A stretch of 64,000 nucleotides of DNA from Russula earlei (taxonomy: Eukaryota; Basidiomycota; Agaricomycetes; Russulales; Russulaceae): assembly GCA_025769875.1 (NCBI GenBank), contig JAGFNK010000092.1, forward strand, positions 1 through 64,000. The letters run 5' to 3'. The notes under the pieces are model-generated. The model searched no databases, was not told the origin of the DNA, and saw only the letters and a list, made by a program, of their open reading frames with translations. A program made the position numbers and the translations under genes. Shown here in pieces: positions 11,601 to 33,517 of this stretch (position 1 is the first letter of the stretch; every line of letters starts with the position of its first letter).

Positions 11601-14416
11601 ATCCATACCCCTCCCTCCGCCAATCCAACTGTATCAACTGAAAGAAACAAAAGAACACGATGTTCTCCACCGACGCAGGTGAGTCCCTTTTTGACCGGCG
11701 TGGTAGCAGCGGCGGCGGCGGTGACCCCGCGCTGCGCGCGTCGGGCTTTGTGCGCACAGCAAGCTGACGACGGAGGAACTGTTCAATTTGCGTTGTTTTC
11801 CAATGCCTTTTCTCTAAATCTTAAATTTCTTTGTGGCGGCGGCGGCAAAACTACTAACAACAAACCTTCGAAAAAATAAATTCGGAAAAAAAACAAAAAA
11901 CAAAACAAAGCTGTCGTAGCACCCTCCTGGGCGGCGCAATTCGAAGCGCCCCGCGGGCAGTTCCGCGCGGTCTGGGCGGGCGCCATGGGCCGCGGCTCGG
12001 CTGCGTCCTCCGCTCACGTAGCGACAGGCACCACAAGCGCGAGCACTGGCGGCGGCGGGAGTGGCAGCACCCAACAAAGAAGAGCCGCCCAGGCCGCGAC
12101 GGGAACGGCGGGCGGCAATGATGGGCATGATCTGGACGGCGACTTGGAACGCCATTGCGGCTCCCCATGGTTCTCCTGATCCTGGTTCGTCCGTGGGACA
12201 ATATCTGTTACGTATGGCATCACGTTGATCATGACGACTGAGTGGGAGAAGAAGTCAAAAGTGCCTCATGCCGGGTCGCGTCTACGCCCGCATTGTGTTT
12301 TTCGTTTTTTCTCGCTTTTTTTTTTTTTTTTTTTCGCCCCTTGTATCTATCTGAGTCATTGTAACATGCAGGATGATGATGATGATGCGGAGAGTTTTGG
12401 GGAATGATGGTTTGGGATCTGCATGTCGTTGGTGACGTTTTGTATTTGCGAAGATCCACAACGCATTTCATGTATTAGTACGGAAACCAAAAACGACCCA
12501 ATTTGTACGCTTGTACTTGTACGCACACGTGCCGGTTGCAAACTTGTTGGAAGATGGTTTAAACGATGGCACCCACCCATGGTGCCCGACCTTCGATACA
12601 GTACGCGAGGGGCGTGTGAACCGGCACGCAAATCAACGTATAGGCACGGTAGCTGCTCCGCTCGACCCTGCATTAACCTTAGTACTGTATTGATCGACCA
12701 CCGTGGGGAAGACGTCGCGTTCATGATAAGCGCCGTGCAAATCAAGCCGCTCCACAAGGGGGGTCACTAGGACACTGGTCACCGAGTCGGGGTTTGGGTG
12801 ACATGGGCGTGGTGCCATGGCGAGCTCGTCGTCGTCGTCGGGTCGTCGGTGGGGTCGTGGGCGGCGTTGCCGTAGCAGCCTCCATATCGTTACCCCGCGG
12901 GAATTCTCCCGCTCTGCAACCTGGAAACGAGACAGACATAGCACAGCCATCAAAGCGCCGGTGACCTTTTTTTAACCCTTTATTTTATTTATTTATCGGG
13001 TTTGACAACTGCCAAAGTTGTCCTTACCTTACCCTTGCCCTTTGAAACAACTGAATTGACAGACTCCGAAATTCACGCACAAGGGGCGAGGAAAGGAAGG
13101 GAAGAGTGCTAGAACCGATCCATGCAGAAATTTGTTTGGTTTTGGATAGAGTTCGATTAGGTCGGTGGAGGTGGAGGGGCTTGCGTAAAGTTTTCTCTCT
13201 TGATGTGTTTTAGCTCCATCGTATTGTACATCGAAATACAAAAACTGGATGGTTTCGACACACCGGTCAAGACGACCAACCCTGAGGGTTCATCAGAGGG
13301 ATTGTGGTTGTTCCTTTTTCGGTCTTGCCGTACAGAGGAGGGTGGTTTCACGTTTGGGTTTGGGTTTCCATTTGACCGCAACGCTCCAGAATGTTGCTTT
13401 TTTGGGTCCTTCCCTTTCAAGTAAAGAGCAAGAAAGAAAAGTCATATGACAATACGGTGGCCGGGGAGAGCTTAAAACCGACTGGCACAACTAATCGGAA
13501 CCAATAGCAATAGTTGTGGGCTTTGCTTTCTACGTGGGTCGCTCACGCCTGCTCGCAACTTCTGCGATTTCCGCGATAGTGTTGATTGTGATGTGACGTT
13601 ATCACCACAAGCACTGGTGGCTGCGACCCGTCTCGCTACGTCGAGGCTCACACTTACTTTTTTTTCGGCTTTTTGGGCCTTACTAAACTAAAGGTATCCC
13701 AAGTACAGTACGGCATCCGTCGTTATCGATAACGCCCTCTCGGTCGGCGGCGCATGTGGCGTGCGTGCGAACTGAATAAGTACGTATTACAGTACCTATC
13801 CAATCCACACTAGGGTACTGACTGATAAGCGCCATGCCGGATCTAAACATATGGACGGTTGACACTCCACTCTCCCAATCTCAATCTTCCCACCTTGGGT
13901 ATGCACCCAACACCATCAGAGGCCGATAGTGGAGCCTACGACGGGTGTCGCGTTCTTCGCTACGTATACACCACAGTTTGTGAAGATTACAGAGAGCGGG
14001 ACAACAAAGTAAAAATGGTAGAAAAAAAAGGAGTGACAAGTGTTGAGACCGCCAAAATGCAGAGCGAAAATAAGAAAAGAAAAACGTGAGAAATGGCTGA
14101 AGCAGCCTTACCTGAAAAAATGACATTTCCGTAGATGGTAAAGACAAAGGAATTGCGGGCAACAGGACAAGCACAAAGGGGTCGTTGGGAATGAAGTGAG
14201 AGGATATCAATCTTCCCACGCTACAAAAGAAAACGTCATAGTGAAGAGAACTGTCCTCGCGTTCTGTCTGAAGCTCGAAAACGGAAGATAGGAAGTTTGT
14301 TGAATTGAAGAACGAACAGGGAACGTACGGGTGGTCGACGGTCTTTCTGCCTCGACAAACAGATGCTTTTTCGAGTAGATGATGGGTATCATCGACACGC
14401 GAAAGAGGTGCCGTTC
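5628..14416. other. 8.8-kb stretch with no gene I can support
   Basis: Open frames here are short, overlap on both strands, and lack motifs or good introns. Closest candidates: 7658-8101 (+, starts on a non-ATG codon), 9439-9690 (-), and an ATG at 11660 followed after 19 bases by a GTGAGT donor, with a GC-rich Gly/Ala/Ser reading at about 11910-12179 that might be a later exon. Other structure: a 19-T tract at 12316-12334 and a short GAT repeat near 12371. It may hold non-coding transcripts or eroded repeats. Confidence 0.45.
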
Positions 14417-16337
14417 TCAATTCGGTCCCACAGGAGACCCTGGTTGACTGGAGGCATGCTGTGGTGGCGGCTGAGGTTGGGCATAAGACGGTTTCCGCGC
14501 GGTGCCGCCACTCGATGGGGGGCTCTTCACGGTTGACAGCCCCTGAGCATCCGACTGCTGTTGCGATGACTGCGGCAGTGGTGGATCCATTCTAACTGCC
14601 GAAATTGATTGCCTGCGCACATCAAATGCTGGCGCAGGCGACTCCGTCTCGCGCATGTCCAAATCGTCGCCAGCTGCCCCTTCCGATGCGCGCGGTTGAA
14701 CGGGCGGAAAGGTGTACATCTCGCGCACCGGCACATTCTCCGCATTGGGCACTGGCGTCACCAGATCACCGTTGGCGACGCTTCTCCGTCTCCACTGTAC
14801 GGATACTGTTTCCGTGCCACGCGAGCACTCCAGCTCCTCAACGCGGCGTTGCAGCCGCGCGACCTCCTCGCGTAACCCACCCACACGCCGCTCGACTACA
14901 GCCTCAACTGCAGCATCAAACCCTGTCTGCAGCGCCTGCACTTTCGCGAGTTGCTCCGTTAGCCATGTCCTGGATTCCTTCGTTTCACGAAGGGCATCGT
15001 AAAGCGCCTCGAAAGGAGCGAGGAATGCGCTGCGATTTGACGCGCTGTCAGAGCGACTATATACTGCAGGCGTTTGTGGCACGAGGATTGTCGAGATAGG
15101 CACAGAGGCGGGTGGAGGGACGGTCAGAGATGACGTGCTTGACGAAGCGGCGAGACTGGAGCGGAGAGTGAGTCGCGTTGGGGTCGGTGGGACGTTTCCC
15201 GGTATCCGCCGGCTGCCTGGCGGCTGTTGAACCTTTGGGAGAGAGGGGAGCGCCATCGGTGGGAATCGACCGCCTTGTCGAGGTGGCGCACTCTGGATTA
15301 CGGGTTGTGTGCGTGCATCTCGTGGGGAGATGACGATGTCGGCCGGTTTTTTTTGAGAGGAAGGCGACCTGATTGTCCGGCGACCTGCAAAAGAAATGGG
15401 TGGAGGGGGTAAAGAGTTCTGGTGATGAGTAGGTGGATGGGAGTTCGAATCAGTCTGTTGGCTCTGACCAAGGGGGGCAACAGGGTTGGGGTCTGAAGGA
15501 GCGTCGACCGCACGGGTGGCGCGTGCTATGCTCATATTCGGGCTTCGGGCAGAAGGACGAGAAGAGCCTGCTGGTGTTTTGGACACAGCCGGAGAGACAG
15601 CGGTTTGAGACACTGATGGCAGGGGACCGCCTAGACTTTGGCTTCGCATCTCGATGGGGGTTTCTTGGTTGCGCTTTACGGTGGGCATCGTGCGAGCCTG
15701 CTCGAGTGAGCTGGGGTCGTCACGATCCATAGGGGGGGCAGCAACTACTATGGGAGGAGAAGCGGCCTTGTTATCAGAGGTGGTCGGATTGGAGGACGCT
15801 TGATCAACCGGGTGTGAGGGACCGCTGACGGTCATGCGACGTTTCTTGGGAGACGGTTGGGAAGGGGAGGAAGATGCAGAGTTGGGGATAGGCCGAGAAT
15901 CGGGGTCTGGCCGTTGTGGAGGCGGGTGAGAGCGTGGTTGGCGTGATTGAGTGTGCGAGTCATCAGAAGGATCATCGTGCTCCGTCTTTACACGACCTAG
16001 GTGAGGAGACGTGCTACTTGTAGCTCTTTTGAGTTTTGAATGTATACGAGAGATGAAGAAAGGATAGGACATACCTGTTATCGGGGTTAAGATTGTCATG
16101 TTGGGAGGCATCGGGGTGGGATCTTTTCCTGCCATTGGGGATGGTGGAAGATTCGAGCATGGCAGGTGCTTGGGAGGGTTCGGGAAGAGAGCGGGGACGT
16201 TCAGCGGCGGGTCGTGGTTGGATGGGAGGAAGAGAAGCGGGGTGGGAAGAGAGTCTGTCAAGAGAAGAGTTTGAGAAAGCAACGGCAAAGGGAGGAAGAG
16301 ATTGCGGTTGGGAATGATTGGAATGGCGAACAGACAT
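14417..16337 (-). CDS. Ser/Pro-rich protein with C-terminal coiled coil, probably nuclear
   Basis: Two exons, 16337-16075 and 16025-14417, separated by a 49-nt intron (GTATGT...AAAAG, phase 2; an acceptor a few bases further on is also in frame), give 623 residues. The ATG at 16337 was chosen because the frame from there splices cleanly into the long exon. Most of the chain is low-complexity Ser, Pro, Gln and Arg. A basic cluster (SPKKRRM, around residue 170) resembles a nuclear localisation signal. Residues about 422-492 form a heptad-rich coiled coil (DALRETKESRTWLTEQL and onward), followed by another disordered tail. No enzymatic domain is present. A pyrimidine tract ending in CAG near 15390 looks like an acceptor, but the frame reads through it. 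It could be a transcriptional cofactor or scaffold; I do not recognise it. Confidence 0.7.
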
Positions 16338-19300
16338 GATGTTGTGGGGGAGGGGAAGGGGTGAAGTTGCGGGGGTTACCCCTGCGCGCGAGGGTCGTGT
16401 CGTGCAACGAGCTGTGTGGGCCTCGGTTCTCCCTTGCCGTCCGTCCGTTGCCTCAAATATTAACCCAGTCTCGCGTAATTATTATTATTTTCTTTATTTT
16501 CCATCTAAAACTTAACATCTCCCATCATCATCCCATCCCATCAATTACCACCGCCGCTTGCTTGTTGCGACAACGATCATCATCTTACACGTTACACTCA
16601 CCTTCACCTTCACCGCCCTCCCCTCCCCTCCCCAATCCGGATCTTCCTCAACGCCCTCCTGCTTGTAAACCCCGCTCTTGGCGCCCGTGTCACAACCTCG
16701 GCATTGTATACCGTTATTGAGACCTCGCCGCAACTTCTCACCTTCCCGTTCCCCGACATGGGTTGTCTATACGTTCCACTTGGCATCCTTGGTCGATGTC
16801 CCGATTCCCCTCGGCGATACCGTTCCTGTCCGAATTTATCATCATTCGATAAGATATGGCGCCTCCCAGCGCGTGGCCCTCTTCGCGCGTCTATCGTCCT
16901 CGATGTTTACAAAGCTCAGTGGATCCAATTGTTGACCTCTCGAGCGAAGAGATAACGTGGAACCTCTAATTACGACGCTCGGTGCTTTCTTTATTGTTCT
17001 AGGTGACGGTCACCTGATCTTTGGTGCCATGCCCTGCGGGCTCTGTATCAGACAGTCTGATATGACAGACTACTGCTGTCGCAGGCAGGTCCCGATGGAC
17101 CCGTTGTTTCCTTTTCAACTTATCATATAACACCGCGTGATCTCACACCCTCCTTGACATCTTCCATTCCTTTTGGGCACTGCGTATCCCTTTTACCCCA
17201 AATGCGCCGTACTCGGCAGCGCGTTCTCAATCACGGCCTCATCCCGCGAACCACGCATGCGGGGAGCTTTGGGATCTCCGTTTTGCCGTCAACAGCTTTT
17301 CTCTGGCTGCACCGCTGCACACTCTGCTTTCCCGTTTGTCTTGTAACCAAGTGTCGATTAGCCCCAGAATAAAGCTATCTAGCTAATGATTGACGGCTTC
17401 AACAGAGATTGCACAGCAGGTCCTACCTACAGGTAAATGACGTTACGCGGACCGACGGTCCCGTACAGCTCCTTCCATTTTTGCCATCTAATGTTCCCTT
17501 TTTCAGCCAGCAGCTTAAATTGCATATTGTACTTTGGGCCTTTCCCACCCAATCTCCCAGTGCGATTCTCCACAGGAATACAGTTCCGCGGTAAGAACGC
17601 AATGACAAGGCAGGGAATAGAATCATCTCCCGGCGAATCACCCTGCAGGTGGGTAGGTGAGTGGCTTGCCTGTGGCGTATGTTGCCTTCTTTCCTCCTAC
17701 GCCATGCCCGTTATTGATCTCCACCTTGAGGTCTTTTGTTTCGCGGGATTTGAATTCTCAACTGTCTCTTTTCTGACAGCGAAGCGAGAGCCCGATGCGA
17801 ATCCGTAATGAGTTTTATCATGCACTGACCATACTGGCCTCCACTGCACTGGGTCCACGGGTTATGGGCCAGCGGGCGTGGGAGTGAGTACTTGATATCT
17901 CTATGCAACGATGTCTCGCTTCCGAGTCTATGAAGAACACGGATTTTGCCTTGAAAAAAAAAAGTTAGATGGTCCTTGTTTACGACTCATTTACGACATT
18001 GATTTGGTAGGTATCTGGACCCTAGCGCCTCGGTGACTGTGTGTACTTGCTAGTCAGTGTAGGCAATTTTCGGCTTTTAGATGGCCTGGTGATCTGTCAG
18101 GGACCGAGGGTGCGCACTTGCTCGATCTGACAAAACGACTGCGAATCCAGGATGATACACAATACGCGAGGGCTTGTGTGTGATTGGCGCACAAATTATC
18201 CCTTTCCCTTTGTACTTTGAATTCTTGCGGTGCCAGTGCGGGTATGAAAATACAATTGAAAAAAAAAACCTCTGCCTCCTCGCGGGCTTGTGCCATCTCG
18301 GATGAAGCCGTAATTAAGTCAGAGTGGCTCCTGTGCCTGTGCCTGCTTGCTGTGCACCGCCTCGAGGCAATTGCGGTCCTACGCACAGCGTTTCGAAAAG
18401 AACAACAATGGCGTCGCAGGGTCGCAGGAGGACACCCGAGGGACGTTTCGTGACTGACGTTGACACTATCACTTCCTACAAGATTCAGATCTTCTGCAAA
18501 TAGGGGGTGTGTTCCAGGCTGCCCTTATATCAACTTACTTTGACATGTAATTAGGGCATCCGGTTATTGGTGGCGTCCGGCCAGACTACTTTTGCATAAA
18601 TATGTGGCATTGTTCTGTTCTCCTGGTATTGTACTCAGGCAGAAGGGGGTTAAACGGGAATGGGTGAGATTCAGTGAACTTTGACACAAACCAGAGCGCT
18701 CTGCTCCTAGACCATCGGATATCTTCTTTCTGCCCTTGTCATCCACAGCTGGCTTACGTGAACCTCATCCAATACACATGACCAGCACCTTTGATGGGCG
18801 GCGTCGCGGCGACATGTTTCTCAAGATCACGTAATGAATGGATTTGTGATGCAGAATTGCTCAAACGTCGAACCAGCTTTGCGCTGCACCGCAAACCTCG
18901 GTTACTTGTCCGCTACTGGGGTATTCTGGAGTGGCTTATCCTGGAAACCCTAACGCAATTGATCAGCATCGCCACGCTGCGAGTAAGGTACAATCTTCAT
19001 TCAAATTGAGACAGTGTCAGGATGCTCAACGGTCGGCACGGACAGAAGAGTATGACCAACCCGAGCGATGTCGTATGAAGAGATGTCGCATGTAATTTAT
19101 CGCTCCCCGAAGTCCGCTTTTCGAATTTGTTGAACAAGACAATCCATCCTAGTGGCGACGATGTGATGTTTCAGAGACATCCCAAGATGTGATATTCACA
19201 TCCAAAACATACAAAACTCGGATCACGATAGAAGCAACTTCTGGAGTTTTGACAGGTGGTGATCTAGGGGATTGAATGCAGCACCCAAGTTTATGGTTGA

Positions 19301-19440
19301 TGGCAAGGCGCACCAAGTCGATCACCCGTTGTTAGCTCTCCGCATTTTAAGCGGCGTCTCAATTCCAGTGGCAAACGGCGTGGGTGCCGTCGCGTCTCTT
19401 TTGCGCTACGCTTTCGTCGTTCTCGCATTCGACGACAAGC
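16338..19440. other. Intergenic between the coiled-coil gene and PRP8
   Basis: The first 600 bases (CT-rich on the + strand) probably include the promoter of the minus-strand coiled-coil gene. Weak plus-strand readings occur at 16678-16971, including a 38-codon ORF at 16855-16971, but none has a start, length and composition that agree. From 17000 to 19300 I see no gene. The last 100 bases before 19441 should hold the PRP8 5' leader. Confidence 0.45.
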
Positions 19441-28045
<8,605 letters not shown>

Positions 28046-29103
28046 TCGTCAATATTTTTCATGACCCCGCGTTGTTTTCTAGCATGCTGTATAATTTACT
28101 GCATATCAATTTCCTTTATTTGATTCCCATTAGTGCGACAACCCAGACAGGCTCATAAATGAGAACCAATAAAAAAACTAACGAAATATTTCTGTAACAT
28201 GGCGAGAGGCATTTCAGCGGAGGAATGGCCTATATGGGAGCAACGGCATGTTATGTTATCCGCCTCGTCTCTGTCGCTACGACGGGGTAAATCGAGGCAC
28301 GGCGTGTAGCCGAAACTGACTTCGACTTCGGCCGCGGCCGCGGGGACTTCGACGCGCAGACGATCGCCCCATGCCCTCTCAGGGATGCCCGCCAAATTGA
28401 GCCTACTGGACCGGACCACATCGGTACCGTGCAGTACCTGTGCCATGCCGTAAATGCGTTTGCGTTCACAAACCGTACAAGTACGCGAAAAGGGCTCCGT
28501 AACGGTAACGAACCATCAGCATCTTTGCTTCCTCTCACCGTGCGAGCGAGGTCCGATTCGACCGAGAAGGTGAGGGCTAGGACGATCCTATCTCGCTCTT
28601 CCTTTTTTTTTTTTTTCATTTTCTCCCCCCTCGTTGAATATCTTGACACTGACACGCTCATTGTCACAGGCACTGTTTACAGCACCCTTGATTGATCGCA
28701 GGGGAGGGACGGCGCGGGACGGGAAGGTGCGAAAGTTTTTTTTAGAATTACATAGGCGATGAGTAATAGGCTCGTAATTAGTTTCTTTCTTCTCTAGAGT
28801 GTGGAATGTTCGATCGGAATAAGGCCCGTGGTTGGTGCGAAGACGAGATCAGGGGAGAGTAGGCAGAGATTGGTAACGAAAAAGATCACGACTGATTCGG
28901 CATTACAGTGAGATGAGGGCAGCGGATCCACTTTTCATTGAGATCATAGATAAAGGTGAGGCGGTAAGCGGCAAACAACGGGGCGAGGGAGGCATGAGCA
29001 TGGTTCAGTACGACAGCTGCGCCCGAATAAAGTAAGCTGTAGATGGAGACGAACAAAGAACGAAGAACGCGCAGAGAGTCGACGCCGCAACAGAGTGGCA
29101 CCC
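28046..29103. other. Intergenic between convergent PRP8 and PH-domain genes
   Basis: Contains the 3' flanks of both genes, T-rich tracts near 28602 and 28735, and overlapping ORFs on both strands around 28250-28690 without coding features. No further gene is assigned. Confidence 0.5.
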
Positions 29104-32100
29104 TCACACGGCACCACTCACAATGCTCAACGACAACGTGGATGTATTGCGAGCCAGGTCCAGCGGTGGTGGTGTGAGTGGCAACATGCCCTCATCGTCT
29201 CGTGCTGCGCCCGGCCCGCGCTCCTGTTCTGGTGACGGTAATGCCGGCGACGGCAACGGGCGTATGGACCCCTTGCGCGGTGGTGGTGACAACACCGTCA
29301 TGTGCTGTGGGGAGCGTTCCTGTGGCGGAGGCGGTGGGGGAAGCGGAAGCGGAGGTAAGGATGGCCTATATTGATCGCGTCGTAGGGGAAGCGGGAATGA
29401 ATGGGGCGGTAGTGCCGTGGCGGCGTCTGCCTCTTCGAATAGTGCAGCTCCCAGAGCAGCGAGCGGCGGCACGGTCGCGACTGGCGTTTCCCCGTCAAGA
29501 TTGAGGAAATCGGCGTCTGGGGCGATGTGCGCGATGCGCTCACAGATCGGTGTCACCGGCATGGTCGTGGGGATCTCGAGCGAGGAGAGCACGGGGGGCA
29601 CGACTGTGGCCATTGAGTGGGGTGGTGGGGTCGAGCGGCCTGAAGGCACGCTGAGGATGCGCAGGCGTTGTTTGAGGGATGCCGTGCGTGGAATGACAGG
29701 GAGTGGGGTAGGCGTTGGTGTGGGCGCAACAAACGGTGGCGCAGGAAGCGGGCGTGTAGGCGGTGGGCTGGGAGGCGCAAGGAACGCCGGAGGGATGACA
29801 TGATTGTGCGACAAACTGGAGCGTGGCACGCTGTCAATGCTGGTGCTCCGGCTGTGTGAACGAGAAGGTGGGGCGGTGCTAGCACCGTCGTGAAGAGCAT
29901 AGCCATGTGTTGGTAGAGACGTTGCAGGCTGGCCGAGTGAGAGCCGTAACGCACGTCGGGCAAGCGAGTTTCTGCGAATCGTCTTCACGGTGGGCATGGG
30001 TGCAGAAACAGGACACTCAGTATCCGATCCTGTGGGCGTTGGCGGAAGTGCCGTACTCGGTGCCGGACGTGGGGGTGGCGGAACAGACACACGGTGACTA
30101 GCTACAGCACGCGTGATTGAGAATGAACCAATGTGTTGAGAATTCGAATTCGTCGTGGCAACACTGTGTACGCTACTCGACGTACTTGCGCGCTTCGACG
30201 CTACGTGCAGGCCGGAGATGAAGCTGGGTAGCGTTTTCTGGGACTGTAAAGAGGAGCGACTTGGAGAAAGGTCTGATTCATGTGAAGCTAACAGGCCATT
30301 CTGCCATGGCGGTTGCTGAGGGACAGTGCATTTGGGTGTCGCAGAATCTTCGTCAGTAAGCGTAGGGCCCGGCGGGGAGCTAGACTGGCGGGACCAGCGC
30401 CGCGCGCTCATTGTTGTATAGGCGCTCGACATGGAATCAGTACGCGGTTTAGCTCGGTCCGAACATGTCCTCTCCATTGATGGGGATGCCGTCGCTGGAA
30501 CAGGTATGCCGAAACTACCTGCTGTGCTTGCGTTTCCGTGGTTATATACGAACGGACCTGAGTCAGGCGATGACGGTGCTTGACGCGGCTCGTTTGTCGT
30601 GTACGCGCGCCGACGGGGTGGAGGCGGATTCAAGCTCGGTGACATTGGGCGGGGAGGTCTGGATTTCTCTAACGGTGCCCAGTCGAGGCTTGGTTGTGTG
30701 TCGATGATCTTCCGCTGTAGTTGAGCCGCTGGATCTATTGCAGGGCCGGTGGGCGGGAGCATAGAGTACGGTTTTATAAGCGGCGAATCGGCAATGGTTC
30801 GCATACCGAACAGACTGTTGGCGGCGCTGCCGAGGGACTCGCCAGACGCCGCGTTTGGTGAGATAGTACGCGCTGAGGAAGGCGACCGTGGTCGTGACGA
30901 GCCAGATCCAGAGACGGAGAAAAGGCTCTTGAGGGAGAGAACGCCATTCGGTGCACGGGGCGATGCTGGTCGAGAGCGTATGCTTGGAGGCCGTGGTGTT
31001 ACGGAGACTTCCTCACTCGATCCGGTGTGCCGTAGTTTAATTGTGTCTTCCGGTGAATTGAAGGACGGCTTCACAGGGGAGGGCAATATTCCTTGCTTCC
31101 GCATGGAGAGCATGACGTCTAAATCACCCCGTGGCTCTGGCATGCCAGATGAGTCGGACGGAATACCCAGACCGGCGCGAACAGATCTACAAGACGGAAC
31201 CATGAGGAAGGAGGTCAGGGTAAGGAGGTCAGGAATATGCGCACCGCTGGCCAAGGACGGCTTTCTTGATCGCATTGATCCAGTTCTGTGACTCATTCGC
31301 GTCCACAATCTGCAGCAGCATCATCGTCATGCCGTTCTCCTCACCGTTCAGTTCCCGTCGTAGTGCGCCGACATCGACGCCGCCCACGCGCACAACACCT
31401 CGTCTACCGCCGACATCCTCATCATTAACGAACACGACGCTGCGCTCGTTTATTTCGAGGCGCTCCAACTCGCGCTCGTCTGCCGCGGAGGACTTGAATA
31501 CGTGTAAATACGAGGCGCCGGCAAGTACAGGTGCGCTGAAGACGACATGCCGTGCCTTCCATTGTTTTGAGAGCGCGAGCATGAGCAACGATGGCGGAGG
31601 ATAGTGTTTTGGCAGTGTTGCGGAAAGTTGCTCGTGCACAGCAACCTGGGCACGGGTGCTGGGAAACGCGAGCGCATCAGCAGCAAGCGGTGCAGTCGAA
31701 GGCATTGACATGTGTTGGGCCGCCCTGATCGGAGGGGTCGTGCTCATGCGTCCGTGTGAACGCACGGGCTGAGTCGATCCGACCGAATCAAGGAGACTAC
31801 AGTCTGCGGAGGGTGGAAGGCTAGTTGGTGAAATGGGAGGCGATACGTGGCCATTCTCGCAATCGTTCGCATGACTGTGGTCTTCTTTCTCGTTGGTATC
31901 ACCTTGATGATCACCGAAGGCGGTGTTTTGGCGGTCCGGGGGCCGGCTTATGTCCACATCGAAACCGACGGACTGCACTGCAGCGGCGCGAAGCTGCTCG
32001 CGCTCGGCCTCTTCGTCTTCGTCGAACGTAGGCGTGAGTGACGACGCGCGGACCTCGATGACATCTGGGACGAGGAGGCGGGGCTGTGGAGGAGGGGGAA

Positions 32101-32648
32101 GTTCTTTGATGGATCTGCGGCGTCGCCCGAAGCGGAGCGCATCTGAGGCGACGCCTAGAATACTGCTTCGGTACCGCCGCTGCGGGCTACCAGCGGTAGA
32201 GTCTGCAGTGGTAGGGCGGGGGAGTGTGGACGCTCGAGCAGACTTCTTTGTAAAGGGAACCATGTCATCAAGTGCAAGGGAACTGGCTAAGAGCATCCGG
32301 TGCAAATCAGTACCGGTGGGGTCGCGACGATGCCATCGCGAATACACGGGACAGAGGGACGAGAGACTCACAAAAGGAACCAGAATCAAGAGTGTCAAAA
32401 GCATCAGGGTCCTTACCCTTGGAGCCTGACTTTGCATTTGCGGTCATGGAAAAAGTGCGTGTGCGCGAGTCGCGGGCGCTCCAGTGGTCCGTCGTTGGCT
32501 TGGTGAACTTGTGTAAAAAGTCGTTATTGGCGGAGAAGCGGAGAGCGCGTTTGAGAGGATGAGGTGGTGTCGAGTTTGGGTGAGGAAAGGGTGAATCTGT
32601 GGGAGAGGAGCGATGCTGAATGGGAGAAGAAGGAATTGAGCATGGCAT
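29104..32648 (-). CDS. PH-domain protein with long disordered Ser/Pro-rich tail
   Basis: Three exons, 32648-32372, 32286-31245 and 31186-29104, with introns of 85 nt (GTGAGT...TTAG, phase 1) and 58 nt (GTGCGC...GTAG, phase 2), give 1133 residues. The start is the first ATG in frame. The pleckstrin-homology domain is at about residues 312-438: basic strands (ALSKQWKARHVVFS), a middle insert with acidic loop, and the C-terminal helix with its invariant Trp (SQNWINAIKKAVLGQR). The remaining roughly 690 residues are low-complexity Ser, Pro and Arg with many proline runs, suggesting SH3 or kinase docking. PH domains bind phosphoinositides or proteins, so a membrane or cortex adaptor is plausible. 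The intron falls exactly after the PH helix. No other domain is visible; function is unknown. Confidence 0.82.
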
Positions 32649-33517
32649 GACCTCTGATGATGAAAGAAGGCCCTGCAAAGAGGCGCCCCCTTCACATCAT
32701 CCCCCGTTTTGCTTTTATACGAATCCTTACCTTCTCTATCAATCAGTCATGGACACCCCTGGTGGAGGCTATTACAACCCGCTGCTGCGGCTGCGAATAC
32801 CTTTATGTATCCAGGTCCCCGCCTTTATTTTTTTTTTCGTTCCAAGCCTCAGGACCCCAGTTCCCTTGAAGACTCGACTTGACTGCATCTATGTATGCAA
32901 ACAATAGAGGCAGCGACAGCACAAAGGTCATTATATAGATCGATGACGAGGTTGAATTACCCGACTAAATGATGCTTGGTGGGTGCTGACAGACCGAACA
33001 GCGACCGCATCTCTCCCCCGATGTCCATGCATGAATGCATGCATCCCATCGTACTTCAGAGCACGCAGAACGACCTTTGTTCCATGCCTCGACATGTAAC
33101 TGAATCCTCTGTCATCATGCCTGTCATGTGGGACAAGGACGCCCGTAGAGGATATTTGTTTGTGCCGTGAATTTGTAAAACTGGGGCAACCTCAACTCAA
33201 ACTGACACCTTAAAAATGTCATCTCTCCGTGAACGAGAAGATCACCATATCAGGATCATTGTGCCCACGTCGTCCAGGGTTGTCGAGAACGTAGAGCAAG
33301 CAATCTATTGCGATGAGCGGCAACGACCAATCTCCGTTCACATGTCTGTAAGCATAGTGATTGCGCCAGGGTGTACGTGCCGGGACCGACTCCATCGGAT
33401 GTTTGGACGAAACGGATTCGACCATCACAAACGATATGTACCTCCATTTGCAAGGGAAAGCGCTTATCAAGCCGGCACAAAATCGCCTCCGACCGGCTTC
33501 AGAAGAGCTGATTAGAG
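32649..33517. other. Intergenic
   Basis: Promoter side of the PH-domain gene and 3' side of the SIKE-like gene. A T-rich tract lies at about 32826. ORFs at 33216-33515 overlap on both strands and lack features. Confidence 0.5.

Noticed and set aside
11660..12179. ATG followed by a GTGAGT donor and a GC-rich Gly/Ala/Ser reading
   Set aside because: I could not find an acceptor that keeps a frame with protein character; too weak to list as a gene.
13881..14420. 179-codon minus-strand ORF overlapping the end of the coiled-coil gene
   Set aside because: It overlaps the stop of 14417-16337, has biased F/S/L composition and no motif; more likely the 3' untranslated region.
16855..16971. 38-codon ORF with a good ATG context divergent from the coiled-coil gene
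   Set aside because: Too short and with two other open frames across it; may be a leader ORF but nothing supports it.
28251..28673. 140-codon minus-strand ORF between PRP8 and the PH gene
   Set aside because: Lys/Arg-rich because of a T-rich tract; no domain; overlaps an ORF on the other strand.
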